A stretch of 64,000 nucleotides of DNA from DAIDJD01 sp035485275 (GTDB lineage: Bacteria; Oederibacteriota; JAJYGY01; DAIDJD01): positions 62,001-126,000 of the forward strand of contig DATHOE010000011.1 in assembly GCA_035485275.1 (NCBI GenBank). Reading direction: 5' to 3'. This document shows positions 1 to 8,503 of this stretch, one piece after another (the stretch's first letter is position 1; the number at the start of each line of letters is the position of its first letter). The notes beneath the pieces were generated by a model. It was not told the DNA's origin. It saw only the letters and a program-made list of their open reading frames with translations, and did no database searches. The position numbers and the translations under genes are program-made.

Positions 1-396
1 CGTCTCCAGCGGCCGCGGCCTGCCGGCCAGGCCCTTGCCCAGGACATTGCACAGCAGCCCCGGGCCCAGCAGCAGGAGCAGGCCCAGGTACAGGCCGGGG
101 CCGCGCCAGGCGCTCAGGCGCGGGGACGTGAAGCTGAGGAGAAATGCGGCCCAGGCGAGGCCGCCGCAGAGGTCCGCGGGCGCCTGGCCCCAGCGGTACA
201 GCGCCTCGCTCCAGGCCCATTGCTGGCCGGGCCAGGGCCGGCCGAGGCCGCTGAAAAAGTAGGTCGCCGCGCGAAGGTCCAGGTCCGTGCGCCGAAACAG
301 CAGCGTCAGCGCCGCGAACAGGATCAGCCCCCCATAAAAGGGGACGAAAGGAAAGGGGGGGCGCCGGGAGAGCGCCGTCTGGGAAGCTTGGGGCAT
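1..396 (-). CDS. PAP2-family lipid phosphatase, C-terminus off the window
   Basis: Reading the minus strand from the ATG at 396 gives 132 open codons that run off the left edge. The protein has an N-terminal hydrophobic segment near residues 20-35, a second hydrophobic stretch near 102-115, and then KGLAGRPRP. This matches the first PAP2 phosphatase signature (K-x6-RP). The remaining PSGH and SRxxxxxH motifs would lie outside the window. PAP2 enzymes remove phosphate from lipid phosphates or pyrophosphates at the membrane. Two genes separate it from the DprE1/DprE2-like pair. In mycobacteria a PAP2-like protein is assigned to the same decaprenyl-phosphoribose pathway, so a role on a polyprenyl-phosphosugar is possible but inferred. 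Confidence 0.75.
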   Translation of the reverse strand, partial: MPQASQTALSRRPPFPFVPFYGGLILFAALTLLFRRTDLDLRAATYFFSGLGRPWPGQQWAWSEALYRWGQAPADLCGGLAWAAFLLSFTSPRLSAWRGPGLYLGLLLLLGPGLLCNVLGKGLAGRPRPLET

Positions 397-491
397 GGAA
401 CCTTCCTGTCCGAAAATTCAACGGCGTCCGCGAAGGACGCCGTGATGACGCAGTGGTGGGCGAGGAGGGGCGTGCGGCGCCCTTCGGGCCT

Positions 492-1124
492 TTAGCGAGG
501 CTGGGGCACGCCGCCGGTCTCGATGGGCATATTGTGCTGCTGCCACATGGGCCAGCCGCCGAAGAAGGATCCCACGTCGGTGAATTTCTTGTCGTTCACC
601 AGCTTCTGCGCGACCTTGTTGCTCAGCTGGCAGCCCGCTCCGTGGCAGTAGGTGACGATGTATTTGGCGTGTTTGAGTTTGCGCGCATAGAGCGCGTAGT
701 ATTTGTCGAATTCGGCCAGGGGCAGGGGGATGGCGCCGGGGATGTGCCCCTGGTCGTATTCGCTCTTCGAGCGGGCGTCGCAGAAGAGGGCCTTTTTGCC
801 CGTCCACATCGCCAGGGCCTCGTCCCAATGGTAGTGCTTCCAGCCTTTGGCCCAGTCCGGGATGGCGATGGAGTCGTAGTCCTGCACCGCCTGCGGCTGC
901 TGTATGACCACCGGCGCGCCCGGGCTCATGCCGGCTCCCACGGCCGAACCTGGTATGGGCATGGGCTGCGGCGCGCCGGGCTGGCCCGGGGACATGGAAT
1001 TGGGGTTGCCCTGGGCCTGCGCGTCCTGGGCCTGGCCCGCCTGGTACTGGCTGGGGCTGACGCCGTAGGCCGTGAGGCCGGCGGAAATGCCGGAGGCCAG
1101 GATGAAAAGGAGAGCCTTGCGCAT
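492..1124 (-). CDS. Secreted rhodanese-like domain protein
   Basis: The 210-residue product starts with a signal-peptide-like segment (MRKALLFILASGISAGLTAY), followed by a Gln/Pro/Gly-rich linker to about residue 85. A C-terminal rhodanese-like domain follows, with DARSKSEYDQGHIPGAIPL and an active-site loop YCHGAGCQLS containing the presumed catalytic Cys. Rhodanese-like domains transfer sulfur or serve as Cys-based binding and phosphatase modules. Here it would act in the periplasm or on the cell surface. The start is supported by a GGAGG a short distance upstream. Substrate unknown. Confidence 0.8.
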   Translation of the reverse strand: MRKALLFILASGISAGLTAYGVSPSQYQAGQAQDAQAQGNPNSMSPGQPGAPQPMPIPGSAVGAGMSPGAPVVIQQPQAVQDYDSIAIPDWAKGWKHYHWDEALAMWTGKKALFCDARSKSEYDQGHIPGAIPLPLAEFDKYYALYARKLKHAKYIVTYCHGAGCQLSNKVAQKLVNDKKFTDVGSFFGGWPMWQQHNMPIETGGVPQPR

Positions 1125-1222
1125 GGTGTTGCCTCCCTGGTGGGCGATCGTGCGGTGGGATAAGGACGGAGATTGTAGCGCAGGCCCGGCCCGTTTTCAA
1201 AGGCCTAGGATGGCGCCCGTTT

Positions 1223-1957
1223 TCAGGCCAGGGAGCGCCCGCCGTCCACGGTGAGCTCCGTGCCGGTGACGAAATCGCTCCCGGCCAGGTACACGACGGC
1301 CCGCGCGATCTCCTCGGGGCCTCCCAGGCGTTTGAGCAGGCTGCGCTTGAGGCTGGCGCGGCGCTGGGCCGCGCTGTGGACGTCCGGCATCAGCATCGGC
1401 CCGGGGGACACGCTGTTGACCAGGACCCAGGGCGCCAGGGCCGCCGCGCTGAGGCGCGTCAATTGCAGGAGGCCGGCCTTGCTGAGGCTGTAGGGCAAGG
1501 CGCCGGGCCAGGCCAGGCGCCCGCCCACGTCGGTGATGTTGATGATGCGTCCCTGCCGGCGTTTCCGAAGCAGGGGGACGCCGATGGCCTGGGTCAGCAG
1601 GGCGGGCGCCCTCAGGTTCACGGCATAGGGCAGGTCGAAATCCGGGGCCTGGGCGCGCTCCAGGGTCACCCGCGGGAAGATGGAGGCGTTGTTCACCAGG
1701 ATCTGGCAGCCCAGGCGGTGGCCCAGCACCTTGCGCCCGAGCGTCAGCGCCTGCCCCGCCTTGGACAGGTCGGCCTTGTGCAGGCTGCAGTCCACACCCA
1801 GGGCGCGGATCTCGGCGGCCGTCTCCCGGGCCTCGGAAACGGAGCGTCCGTAATGCAGGGCGATGGCGCAGCCCTGCCCCGCCAGGGCCAGGGATATGGC
1901 CCTGCCGATGCGGTGCGCACCGCCCGTGACCAGTGCTCGCTTGCCTTTGAGGTCCAT
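1223..1957 (-). CDS. Short-chain dehydrogenase, pteridine-reductase-like
   Basis: The 244-residue protein is a classical-length SDR. It has the nucleotide-binding TGGAHRIG near residue 11, NNAS near residue 90, the YSLSK active-site Tyr/Lys pair and SPGP after it. TGxxxRxG instead of TGxxxGxG is characteristic of pteridine reductases (PTR1/FolM-like), which reduce pterins or dihydrofolate with NADPH. The assignment to pteridines rests on that motif and is moderate. The start follows directly after the DprE2-like stop (1-bp gap), so the two are probably co-transcribed. Confidence 0.75.
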   Translation of the reverse strand: MDLKGKRALVTGGAHRIGRAISLALAGQGCAIALHYGRSVSEARETAAEIRALGVDCSLHKADLSKAGQALTLGRKVLGHRLGCQILVNNASIFPRVTLERAQAPDFDLPYAVNLRAPALLTQAIGVPLLRKRRQGRIINITDVGGRLAWPGALPYSLSKAGLLQLTRLSAAALAPWVLVNSVSPGPMLMPDVHSAAQRRASLKRSLLKRLGGPEEIARAVVYLAGSDFVTGTELTVDGGRSLA

Positions 1958-1958
1958 G

Positions 1959-2696
1959 TCAGAGCCTGAGTTTCTTGAAGACGCGTTCCGGCACAGCGCG
2001 GATGAGCGCCATGACGGGGGCCCAGAAAAAGGGCAGATAGACGACGTCCTTGCGCCGGTCCACCGCCGCCACGATGCCGGCTGCGACCTTTTCGGCGCTG
2101 GCGAACAGGGGCCCTTTTTTCAGGGCCGCGGTCATGGGCGTGTCGACGAAGCCGGGCTTGATGGTCAGGACCTGGACCCCGCTGAAGTGCAGGCGATTGC
2201 GCAGGCCCTGGGTGAAGGCGCTGACAGCGGCCTTGGCCGTCCCGTACACGTAGTTGCTCTGGCGCCCCCGTTCGCCGGCCACAGAACTGATGACCGCCAG
2301 GCAGCCGGAGCGCTGGGCCTCCAGGCGGTTGGCCAGCAGGGTGCAAAGGCCGATGACGCTGAGGGCGTTGGTGGAGAGCTGCTCCATGGTCTCCGGAACG
2401 CTCGCTTCGCAGGCCTTCTGGTCCCCCAGGGTGCCGTGGGCGATGAGGGCCAGGTCAAGCCCCCCCAGGGACCGCTGCGCCGCGTCGAGCACGGCCTCGT
2501 GGGTTTCGAGCCGGCGGGCGTCGAAGACCGCGAAGCCGGCCACCTGGCCTCCGCGCAGCTCCAAGTCCGCGGCCAGGGCCTGGAGGCGCTCGGGGCTGCG
2601 CCCCAGCAGGTACAGCCGATCGCCGCGGCCGGCCAGGATGCGGGCCACCGCCTCGGCGATGGCAGAATTGGCCCCGATCAAGAGCGTTTTCTTCAT
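1959..2696 (-). CDS. dprE2: DprE2-like SDR (polyprenylphosphoryl-2-keto-ribose reductase family)
   Basis: The 245-residue SDR has an N-terminal Rossmann fold (LLIGANSAIAEAVAR), ISSVAGERGR, and the catalytic YGTAKAA. It ends in RAVPERVFKKL, closely resembling the C-terminus I remember for mycobacterial DprE2. In Actinobacteria DprE2 reduces decaprenylphosphoryl-2-keto-ribose to the arabinose form, working with DprE1. The ATG abuts the stop of the upstream DprE1-like gene with no gap, which strongly supports a functional pair. The true lipid substrate here is unknown, as arabinan is not expected in a Gram-negative organism. Confidence 0.75.
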   Translation of the reverse strand: MKKTLLIGANSAIAEAVARILAGRGDRLYLLGRSPERLQALAADLELRGGQVAGFAVFDARRLETHEAVLDAAQRSLGGLDLALIAHGTLGDQKACEASVPETMEQLSTNALSVIGLCTLLANRLEAQRSGCLAVISSVAGERGRQSNYVYGTAKAAVSAFTQGLRNRLHFSGVQVLTIKPGFVDTPMTAALKKGPLFASAEKVAAGIVAAVDRRKDVVYLPFFWAPVMALIRAVPERVFKKLRL

Positions 2697-3998
2697 TCAG
2701 TCCAGTCCAAGCCGCCTGGATTGCAGCGAGGCGAAGCGGCCTTTCGCCCCGTTTTTTTCACGGACTTGCTGGAATTCCTGCCAGCGCGGATACATGCGCT
2801 TGAAGGCCTTCTCGCCCAGGCGCGCGTCCTTGGCGAGGTAGACCCGGCCCCCCAGGTCCAGGACCCGGGCGTCGAGTTCATCGAGGAAACGGAACAGGCC
2901 CGGCGCCACCTTGTAGTCGAGGGCGAGGGTGTAGCCGGCCATGGGGAAGGACAGGGGGTTGGCGTTGGCCGCTCCCATCACCTTGAGCACGCCCAGGAAG
3001 GAGCCCAGGCCCGACGCCGAGATGGCCTCCAGCAGCCCGCGCAGGCCCTTGGGCCCGGCGGCGGCGGGGATCACGAATTGGTGCTGGGCGAAGCCGGTCT
3101 TTCCGTACAGGCGGTTCCAATGCGCTATCTTGTCGAGCGGGTAGAAGAAGGACTCGTAATGGACCCGGGAGCTCCGCTCGCGGCGCAGCACGTGGTGGTA
3201 GAGGAAGGCGTTGAGGATCCGGTTCGTCAGCGGCGTCACCGGGGACCAGGGCGGCACCACCGGGACGCTGAAGCGGGGACGGGGATGCGGCGCCAGCGGC
3301 CCCACCGGCGCGAAGTCGCCTACGTCGAGCACGGAACGGCCCAGGGCCTTGCCCCGGCTCAGGCAGTCGATCCAGGCGACGGAAAAGGGAAGCGAGCGCG
3401 TGTCCTCGAAACGCTCCAGAAGCTCGTCCAGGCCGCCGGCCTTATAGGTGGTCTGGGAGATGAGGGCGCTGGACACAGGGCGCAGCCTGAGCCGCGCCCG
3501 CAGGATGACGCCGGTGAGGCCCATGCCGCCGCAACTGGCGTGGAAGAGCTCGGGGTTTTCCGCGCGGGAACAGCGCTGGACCGCGCCGTCAGCGCCCATC
3601 AGGTCCAGGCTCTCTACGGATTCGCTGAAGCAGCCTGCGGAGTGGTGGTTCTTGCCGTGGACGTCCGCGGCGATCGCCCCCCCGACGCTGACGTACTTCG
3701 TACCCGGCGTGACCGCCGGGAACCAGCCCCGCGGCACGAAAACGTTCAGGATCTCGTCCAGGCTGACGCCGGCCTGGCAGTCCAGGACGCCGGTCCCGGG
3801 ATCGAAGCCCAGGAGCAGGTCCAGGCGGCCCGACTGCAGCACCCTGGGGGCCAGGGCGCTGTCCCCGTAGCTGCGCCCCATGCCCTGGGCGATCAGGGAT
3901 CCGCCCGCGCGCAACCGGGCCCGGACCCCCTCGGAGTCCTGGGGCCTGGAAAGTTCCGCGTCGACGATGGGGTGGCGGCCCCAGCCTTCAATCAGCAT
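2697..3998 (-). CDS. dprE1: DprE1-like FAD-dependent epimerase/oxidoreductase
   Basis: The product resembles DprE1 along its whole length. It has GMGRSYGDSAL and GGAIAADVHGKNHHSAG in the FAD-binding half (the latter holding the His that carries FAD in mycobacterial DprE1), QFVIPAAAG, and GGRVYLAKDARLG with the conserved catalytic Lys. DprE1 oxidises polyprenylphosphoryl-ribose at C2', and DprE2 then reduces it. Start chosen at 3998 (MLIEGWGRHP); upstream codons reach into the region of the divergent promoter. At the position matching Cys387 of mycobacterial DprE1 (within PLSFPxxGxxxCxD) this protein has Ala (codon 2922-2924). Confidence 0.8.
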   Translation of the reverse strand: MLIEGWGRHPIVDAELSRPQDSEGVRARLRAGGSLIAQGMGRSYGDSALAPRVLQSGRLDLLLGFDPGTGVLDCQAGVSLDEILNVFVPRGWFPAVTPGTKYVSVGGAIAADVHGKNHHSAGCFSESVESLDLMGADGAVQRCSRAENPELFHASCGGMGLTGVILRARLRLRPVSSALISQTTYKAGGLDELLERFEDTRSLPFSVAWIDCLSRGKALGRSVLDVGDFAPVGPLAPHPRPRFSVPVVPPWSPVTPLTNRILNAFLYHHVLRRERSSRVHYESFFYPLDKIAHWNRLYGKTGFAQHQFVIPAAAGPKGLRGLLEAISASGLGSFLGVLKVMGAANANPLSFPMAGYTLALDYKVAPGLFRFLDELDARVLDLGGRVYLAKDARLGEKAFKRMYPRWQEFQQVREKNGAKGRFASLQSRRLGLD

Positions 3999-4071
3999 GG
4001 GTCCATGATCCTCCGGCGGGCGGCGCCTTGGCAAGCTTTTCAAGAGCGGCGTTTTTGTCCTTGAAAAAATA

Positions 4072-4101
4072 ATCAGTAATACGGTATATCTGTTTACTGA
4101 T
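4072..4101. promoter_or_regulatory. Inverted-repeat operator, probably for the MarR regulator
   Basis: ATCAGTAA (4072-4079) and TTACTGAT (4094-4101) are perfect inverted arms in the gap between the DprE1-like gene and the divergent MarR gene. TTGAAA just upstream (4061-4066) could be a -35. MarR proteins typically bind such dyads and repress their own operon, so this is a likely autoregulatory site. It may also control the divergent gene. Confidence 0.55.
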
Positions 4102-4150
4102 AGTTTGCGTAAAGCAATCAGGGGCGGAAACCAGGGGCCCGGAGGACGCC

Positions 4151-4633
4151 GTGACCGCAGTGAAAAAAACCCCCTATGAAGACGACGACCCCGCGGTCGT
4201 CCTGCTGGGCAGCGCCAGCTTTCTGCTGAACAAATCGGCCATCCGCCTGAGGGAGCGCCTGGACCTGGCGCTGAACCCCCTGGGCCTGACGGGCAAGCTG
4301 CTGTCGGTCCTGAAGATCCTCAACGCGGAGGGCGCCCACACCCAGAACGAGCTCGGGTACCTCGGCTGCATCGACCGCAGCAGCGCGGTGGTCTTCATCG
4401 ACGCCCTCGAAAAACAGGGCCTCGTCGAGCGCCGCCGCAAGCCGGGCGACCGCCGCGCCCATGTGGTGTCCCTGACCGAAAAGGGGCGGCGCACCCTGCC
4501 CAAGGCGAAAACCGTCGAGGCCAGGGTCCAGCGGGCCTATCTCGCCTGCTTTGAGGGCCCCGAACGGCGCGTGCTTCTCGAGCTCTTGAGCAAATTGGTG
4601 TTGGCCCACAAAAAAGGATTCATATGCGACTGA
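4151..4633 (+). CDS. MarR-family transcriptional regulator of an efflux operon
   Basis: A 160-residue protein with a winged-helix MarR fold: LGLTGKLLSVLKILNAEG, then QNELGYLGCIDRSSAVVFIDALEKQGLVERR and the wing RRKPGDRRAHVVSLTEKG. MarR dimers usually repress drug-efflux or stress genes and release DNA on ligand binding. GTG start with GGAGG about 7 nt upstream. It overlaps the following outer-membrane factor gene by 10 bp, so regulator and pump form one operon, and the dyad at 4072-4101 is the expected operator. Confidence 0.88.
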   Translation: MTAVKKTPYEDDDPAVVLLGSASFLLNKSAIRLRERLDLALNPLGLTGKLLSVLKILNAEGAHTQNELGYLGCIDRSSAVVFIDALEKQGLVERRRKPGDRRAHVVSLTEKGRRTLPKAKTVEARVQRAYLACFEGPERRVLLELLSKLVLAHKKGFICD

Positions 4634-5988
4634 TCCCGATCGCCGCCGCCTTAGGCCTGGCGGCCCTGTGCGTTCCGGCCTGGGCCGCGCTCGGGGACGC
4701 CCCCGAGGCCGCGGATCTCTCCGCGGCGCCCTCGGACGGGGCCGCCTTGGGCCTGGACCAGGCACTGCAGGAGGGGCTGGAGCGCTCCCCCTCCTACCGC
4801 GCCTCCGAAGCCACGGCGTCCGAAAAGGAATGGGGCCGCCTGGAGGCCTTCTCCGCCTTCCTGCCGAGCGTCAGCCTCGACGGAACCCGCTTTCTGCAGG
4901 ACAAGTACCAGGTCCTGCCGGTCAGCTTCGGCCCATTGGTGGGGGCCTTCCCGGAGGTCAACCCCTACGCCCAGTACGGCTTCAGCGCGAGATGGACCCT
5001 TTTTGACGGATGGGCCGGCGTCAACACCCTGCGGGCCGCCGATTCGGCATCCGCGGCCGCGGAGGCCGACCGCGACTGGGCCGAATTCCAGCTCAGGCAG
5101 GATATACGCCTGAAGTTTTACCGGGCCTTGGCCGCCGTGAAGCTGGTTTCCTTGGCGGACGAAAACGTCAAAACGCTCAAGGACCATCTGCGGATCGTGA
5201 AGGACCTGCTGTCCAACGGCCGGGCCACCCGCTTCGACCTGCTGCGCGTCGAGGTGCAGCTGGACGACGCCCGCACCGGGCAATTGGACGCCCAGGACAA
5301 GGTGGACATGGCGCGCAGGAGCCTGTCCCTGGCCATGGGCGAGGCCAACGACCACAGGCCCCTGGCCGGGGCTCTGCCGCAGCCCGGGGAGGCCCCCCCC
5401 GAAACGGTCCCGATCGACGACAAGCCGGATGTGCGCTCCAAACTCCTGGAGGCCGACGCCGCCCAGCAGGCCAGCCTCGCGGCCGCGGGCCAGTGGGCCC
5501 CCAAGCTGTCCGTCATCGGCGACTACCAGTGGTATTACAACGGGTACAACGGCGCCAACGAGATGGATCCCGGGGATACGGCGGCCCACGGGACCAACTA
5601 CGACCTGGGGCTGGAAGCGAGTTGGGAACTCTTCAACGGGGGCGGCAGCCTGGCCCGCCAGCGCGAGGCGTCCCGCAAAGCCGACGAAGCCGGGGCGGCG
5701 GCCGAACAGGCCCGCCTGCAGGCCTCCTACGACCGCGCCTATTGGAAACGCCGCCTGGCCTACAGCGCCCAGCTGTACCAGGCCAAGCTGGCCGAGGTGG
5801 ACAAGGCCGCCGAAAGCGTGCGGCTGGCCGACCTGGGCCTGAAGGCGGGCACCCGCACGACCACCGAAGTCTTGGACGCCGAACTGGATTCCTTCTCCGC
5901 CGCCGCCGCGGTGGTGTCGGCCCAGATGGACGCCGCCGAAGCGCTTATCAACCTCGAATCAGCCCTAGGAACCGGAGACCAGCCATGA
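4624..5988 (+). CDS. TolC-like outer-membrane efflux factor
   Basis: The 454-residue protein has a signal peptide (MRLIPIAAALGLAALCVPAWA) and two outer-membrane-factor repeats rich in coiled coil. Typical motifs are LDQALQEGLERSPSYRASEA near residue 42, and FDLLRVEVQLDDAR and TTEVLDAELDSFSAA in the helical barrel. OMF trimers form the channel through the outer membrane for tripartite pumps. It overlaps the EmrA-like gene by an ATGA junction. The protein length is normal for the family. Confidence 0.9.
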   Translation: MRLIPIAAALGLAALCVPAWAALGDAPEAADLSAAPSDGAALGLDQALQEGLERSPSYRASEATASEKEWGRLEAFSAFLPSVSLDGTRFLQDKYQVLPVSFGPLVGAFPEVNPYAQYGFSARWTLFDGWAGVNTLRAADSASAAAEADRDWAEFQLRQDIRLKFYRALAAVKLVSLADENVKTLKDHLRIVKDLLSNGRATRFDLLRVEVQLDDARTGQLDAQDKVDMARRSLSLAMGEANDHRPLAGALPQPGEAPPETVPIDDKPDVRSKLLEADAAQQASLAAAGQWAPKLSVIGDYQWYYNGYNGANEMDPGDTAAHGTNYDLGLEASWELFNGGGSLARQREASRKADEAGAAAEQARLQASYDRAYWKRRLAYSAQLYQAKLAEVDKAAESVRLADLGLKAGTRTTTEVLDAELDSFSAAAAVVSAQMDAAEALINLESALGTGDQP

Positions 5989-6833
5989 GCAAAAAAAACA
6001 GCCTTCTGCTCCTTTTTGCCTGCGTGGCTTTGACGGGGCTGGGGGTGTTCGTCTACAACCAGATGACCTGGGAGAGCACGGACGACGCCTATGTCCAGGC
6101 CCACGTCCTGATGCTCGCCCCGCGCGTCGGGGGCACCGTGTCCAAGGTGCTCGTCGACGAGAACGAGCCGGTCAAAGCGGGCCAGCTCCTGGTGGAATTC
6201 GAGGGCCAGGACTACGCCACGGCCTTCGACCAGGCCCAGGCGGACGTCGCCTCCCTGCAGGCCGACGCGGCCCAGGCCAAGCTCGATTTCGACCGCGCCT
6301 CCAAGCTGATCAAGGAGGGCGTGGTGACCCGCCAGGAATACGACCAGGCCCGCTCCAAGTCGGAGGGGCTCGATGAGCGCCTGAAGGCCGCCGTGTTCAA
6401 GGCCAAGCAGGCCGGGCTGAACCTCAGCTACACCAACCTGATCGCGCCGGAGGACGGCGTCATCGCCAAGCGCGCGGTCGAGCCGGGCATGGTGGTGCCC
6501 GCGGGGCAGCCCTTGCTGGGCTTCGTCGCCAGCGACGACCGCTGGGTCACGGCCAATTTCAAGGAGACCCAGCTCAGCCTGATCCGCCCCGGCCGCTACA
6601 CAGAGGTCACCGTGGACGCCGTCCCGGGCCGCGTGTTCAAGGGAGAGGTCGACAGCCTCAGCTCCGGCACGGGCAGCATCTTCACCCTGCTGCCTCCGGA
6701 CAACTCCACGGGCAACTTCACCAAGGTGGTCCAGCGCGTGCCCGTGAAGATCAAGCTCGACGGCCTCACCGGCGGCGACATCGCCCTCCTCCAGGCCGGC
6801 CTCTCGGCCGTGGTCTCGGTGCGCGTCCGGTGA
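5985..6833 (+). CDS. emrA: EmrA/HlyD-type membrane fusion protein
   Basis: 282 residues starting at the ATGA overlap with the preceding gene. One N-terminal membrane anchor (residues 5-25) is followed by STDDAYVQAHVLMLAPRVGGTVSKVLVDENEPVKAGQLL, the first half of a biotinyl-lipoyl-like domain. Then come a short coiled coil, the second lipoyl half (YTNLIAPEDGVIAKRAVEPGMVV), and a beta-barrel segment with WVTANFKETQL. This is the EmrA pattern: the periplasmic adaptor linking an MFS pump to TolC. The coiled coil is shorter than in E. coli EmrA. Confidence 0.9.
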   Translation: MSKKNSLLLLFACVALTGLGVFVYNQMTWESTDDAYVQAHVLMLAPRVGGTVSKVLVDENEPVKAGQLLVEFEGQDYATAFDQAQADVASLQADAAQAKLDFDRASKLIKEGVVTRQEYDQARSKSEGLDERLKAAVFKAKQAGLNLSYTNLIAPEDGVIAKRAVEPGMVVPAGQPLLGFVASDDRWVTANFKETQLSLIRPGRYTEVTVDAVPGRVFKGEVDSLSSGTGSIFTLLPPDNSTGNFTKVVQRVPVKIKLDGLTGGDIALLQAGLSAVVSVRVR

Positions 6834-8395
6834 CGAACCGCATCCCACGCGAGGCCTTGCTTCTCATCGCAACGGCGGGCCTCGCTTCCTTGCTGGAGAT
6901 CGTCGACACCAGCATCGTCAACGTCGCGGTGCCCACCATGATGGGCAACCTGGGGGTGACGCTCGACGAGATCAGCTGGGTGGTCACGGGCTACATCATC
7001 GCCAACGCCATCATCCTGCCGCTGGCCGGATGGCTGGCCGTGCGCATCGGCCGCCGCCGCTACTACGTGGGCTGCATCATGCTGTTCACCGCCGCCAGCG
7101 TGGCCTGCGGCTTCGCGCCGAGCCTGCTGGTCTTGGTGCTGTGCCGCGTGGTCCAGGGCCTGGCCGGCGGAGCCCTGCTGCCCACCTCCCAGGCCCTGAT
7201 CCAGGAGGCCCTGCCGCCGGAGCAGGCCGGCATGGCCAGCGCGCTCTACGGCATGGTGGTCATCATGGGACCCACCATCGGCCCGCCCCTGGGCGGTTTC
7301 CTGACCGACCACTACGGCTGGCGCAGCATCTTCAACATCAACGTGCCCTTGGGCATTTTGGCGACGGTCATGGCCCTGGCCTTCGTGCGCAACCACGAAC
7401 TGACCGAAAAGGAGCTCCTGGACGACCCCCGTAAGCACCCCATCGATTTCACGGGCCTGGCCTTCCTGGTCGGCTGCATCGGCTTCCTGCAGTTCGTGCT
7501 GGAACGCGGCCAGGCCGACGACTGGTTCGACTCCAACGCGATCCGCGTCTGCTCCTTCCTGGCGGTTTTCAGCCTGATCGGATTCATCTGGTGGGAGCTG
7601 CGCACCGCCTATCCCATCGTGGCCCTGCGCCTGTTCAAGATCCCAAACCTGCGCTACGGCGCCATCATGATGGGCGCGCTGGGCTTCATCCTCTATGGCC
7701 TCATCTTTTTCGTGCCCATTTTTTGCTCGGTCTCCCTGGGGCTCACCGCCACCCAGACGGGAGAGCTGTTCATCCCCGGCGCCCTCATGTCCGGCCTGCT
7801 GATGCCCGTGGTGGGCTCGCAATTGCGCAAGCATGACGCCCGAATTTTCGTGACCATCGGCCTGCTCTTTGTCTGCACCTGCCTGGTCATGATGGCCTAT
7901 TCCTCGCCGCAGACCGGTGCGGACGACTTTTTCTGGCCCCTGCTGGTGCGCGGCTGCGCCATGGCCCTCATGTTCGTGCCCCTCAACACCGCCGTGCTGG
8001 GGAGCTTCCAGGGCACCCAACTGGGGCAGGTGGCCGGCATCACGAACCTGTTCCGCCAGTTGGGCGGCAGCCTGGGCATCGCCATCCTCTCGACGCTCTT
8101 CACACGTTCCACCCGCGACGCCTACGGCCAGCTGGTGGGGAAGGTGAGCAACCTGAACCCGGCGCTCCACTACGGCAGCTATCGGGTCCAGAGCATGGCC
8201 ATGGAGATGGGTATGGGGACCCCGGCGCACATCGCCGCCCAGTTCGACTACTACCGGCTGCAGCGCCAGGCCTTCGTGATCGGCTTCGACCATATGATGT
8301 GGGTGATGGCCATCTTCTTCATGCTGGCGCTGGTGCCGCTGTACTTCCTCAAGCCCCTGCCCTTCCAAAAGGGCGCCTCCATGGACATGCATTGA
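6830..8395 (+). CDS. emrB: EmrB-type MFS drug transporter (DHA2, 14 TM)
   Basis: 521 residues, GTG start overlapping the previous stop (GTGA). Fourteen-helix DHA2 features are visible: LEIVDTSIVNVAVPTM in TM1, GWLAVRIGRRRYY in the first cytoplasmic loop (MFS motif A), and GPTIGPPLGGFLTDHYGWRSIFNINVP in TM5/loop (motif C). With the adaptor and outer-membrane factor before it, this completes a tripartite proton-driven exporter for hydrophobic drugs or metabolites. A strong terminator follows. Confidence 0.92.
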   Translation: MTNRIPREALLLIATAGLASLLEIVDTSIVNVAVPTMMGNLGVTLDEISWVVTGYIIANAIILPLAGWLAVRIGRRRYYVGCIMLFTAASVACGFAPSLLVLVLCRVVQGLAGGALLPTSQALIQEALPPEQAGMASALYGMVVIMGPTIGPPLGGFLTDHYGWRSIFNINVPLGILATVMALAFVRNHELTEKELLDDPRKHPIDFTGLAFLVGCIGFLQFVLERGQADDWFDSNAIRVCSFLAVFSLIGFIWWELRTAYPIVALRLFKIPNLRYGAIMMGALGFILYGLIFFVPIFCSVSLGLTATQTGELFIPGALMSGLLMPVVGSQLRKHDARIFVTIGLLFVCTCLVMMAYSSPQTGADDFFWPLLVRGCAMALMFVPLNTAVLGSFQGTQLGQVAGITNLFRQLGGSLGIAILSTLFTRSTRDAYGQLVGKVSNLNPALHYGSYRVQSMAMEMGMGTPAHIAAQFDYYRLQRQAFVIGFDHMMWVMAIFFMLALVPLYFLKPLPFQKGASMDMH

Positions 8396-8435
8396 TCCCG
8401 GCCTAGGGCTTCCTGATGCCATTGTTTACGTTCGA

Positions 8436-8473
8436 TCGCGGCCTTTCGTGGCAGAATGGCCGCGATTTTTTTT
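8436..8473 (+). terminator. Rho-independent terminator after the efflux operon
   Basis: TCGCGGCC (8436-8443) pairs with GGCCGCGA (8458-8465), followed by eight T residues. It lies 40 bp after the EmrB stop and ends the marR-efflux operon. Confidence 0.85.
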
Positions 8474-8503
8474 GGCCGGCAACAACATCAACGGAGACGG
8501 ACC

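Noticed and set aside
1863..4064. Plus-strand open frame of 733 codons across the SDR and DprE genes
   Set aside because: It is antisense to three well-recognised minus-strand genes; its translation is rich in Gly/Ala/Arg/Gln with no domain, as expected for a high-GC shadow frame.
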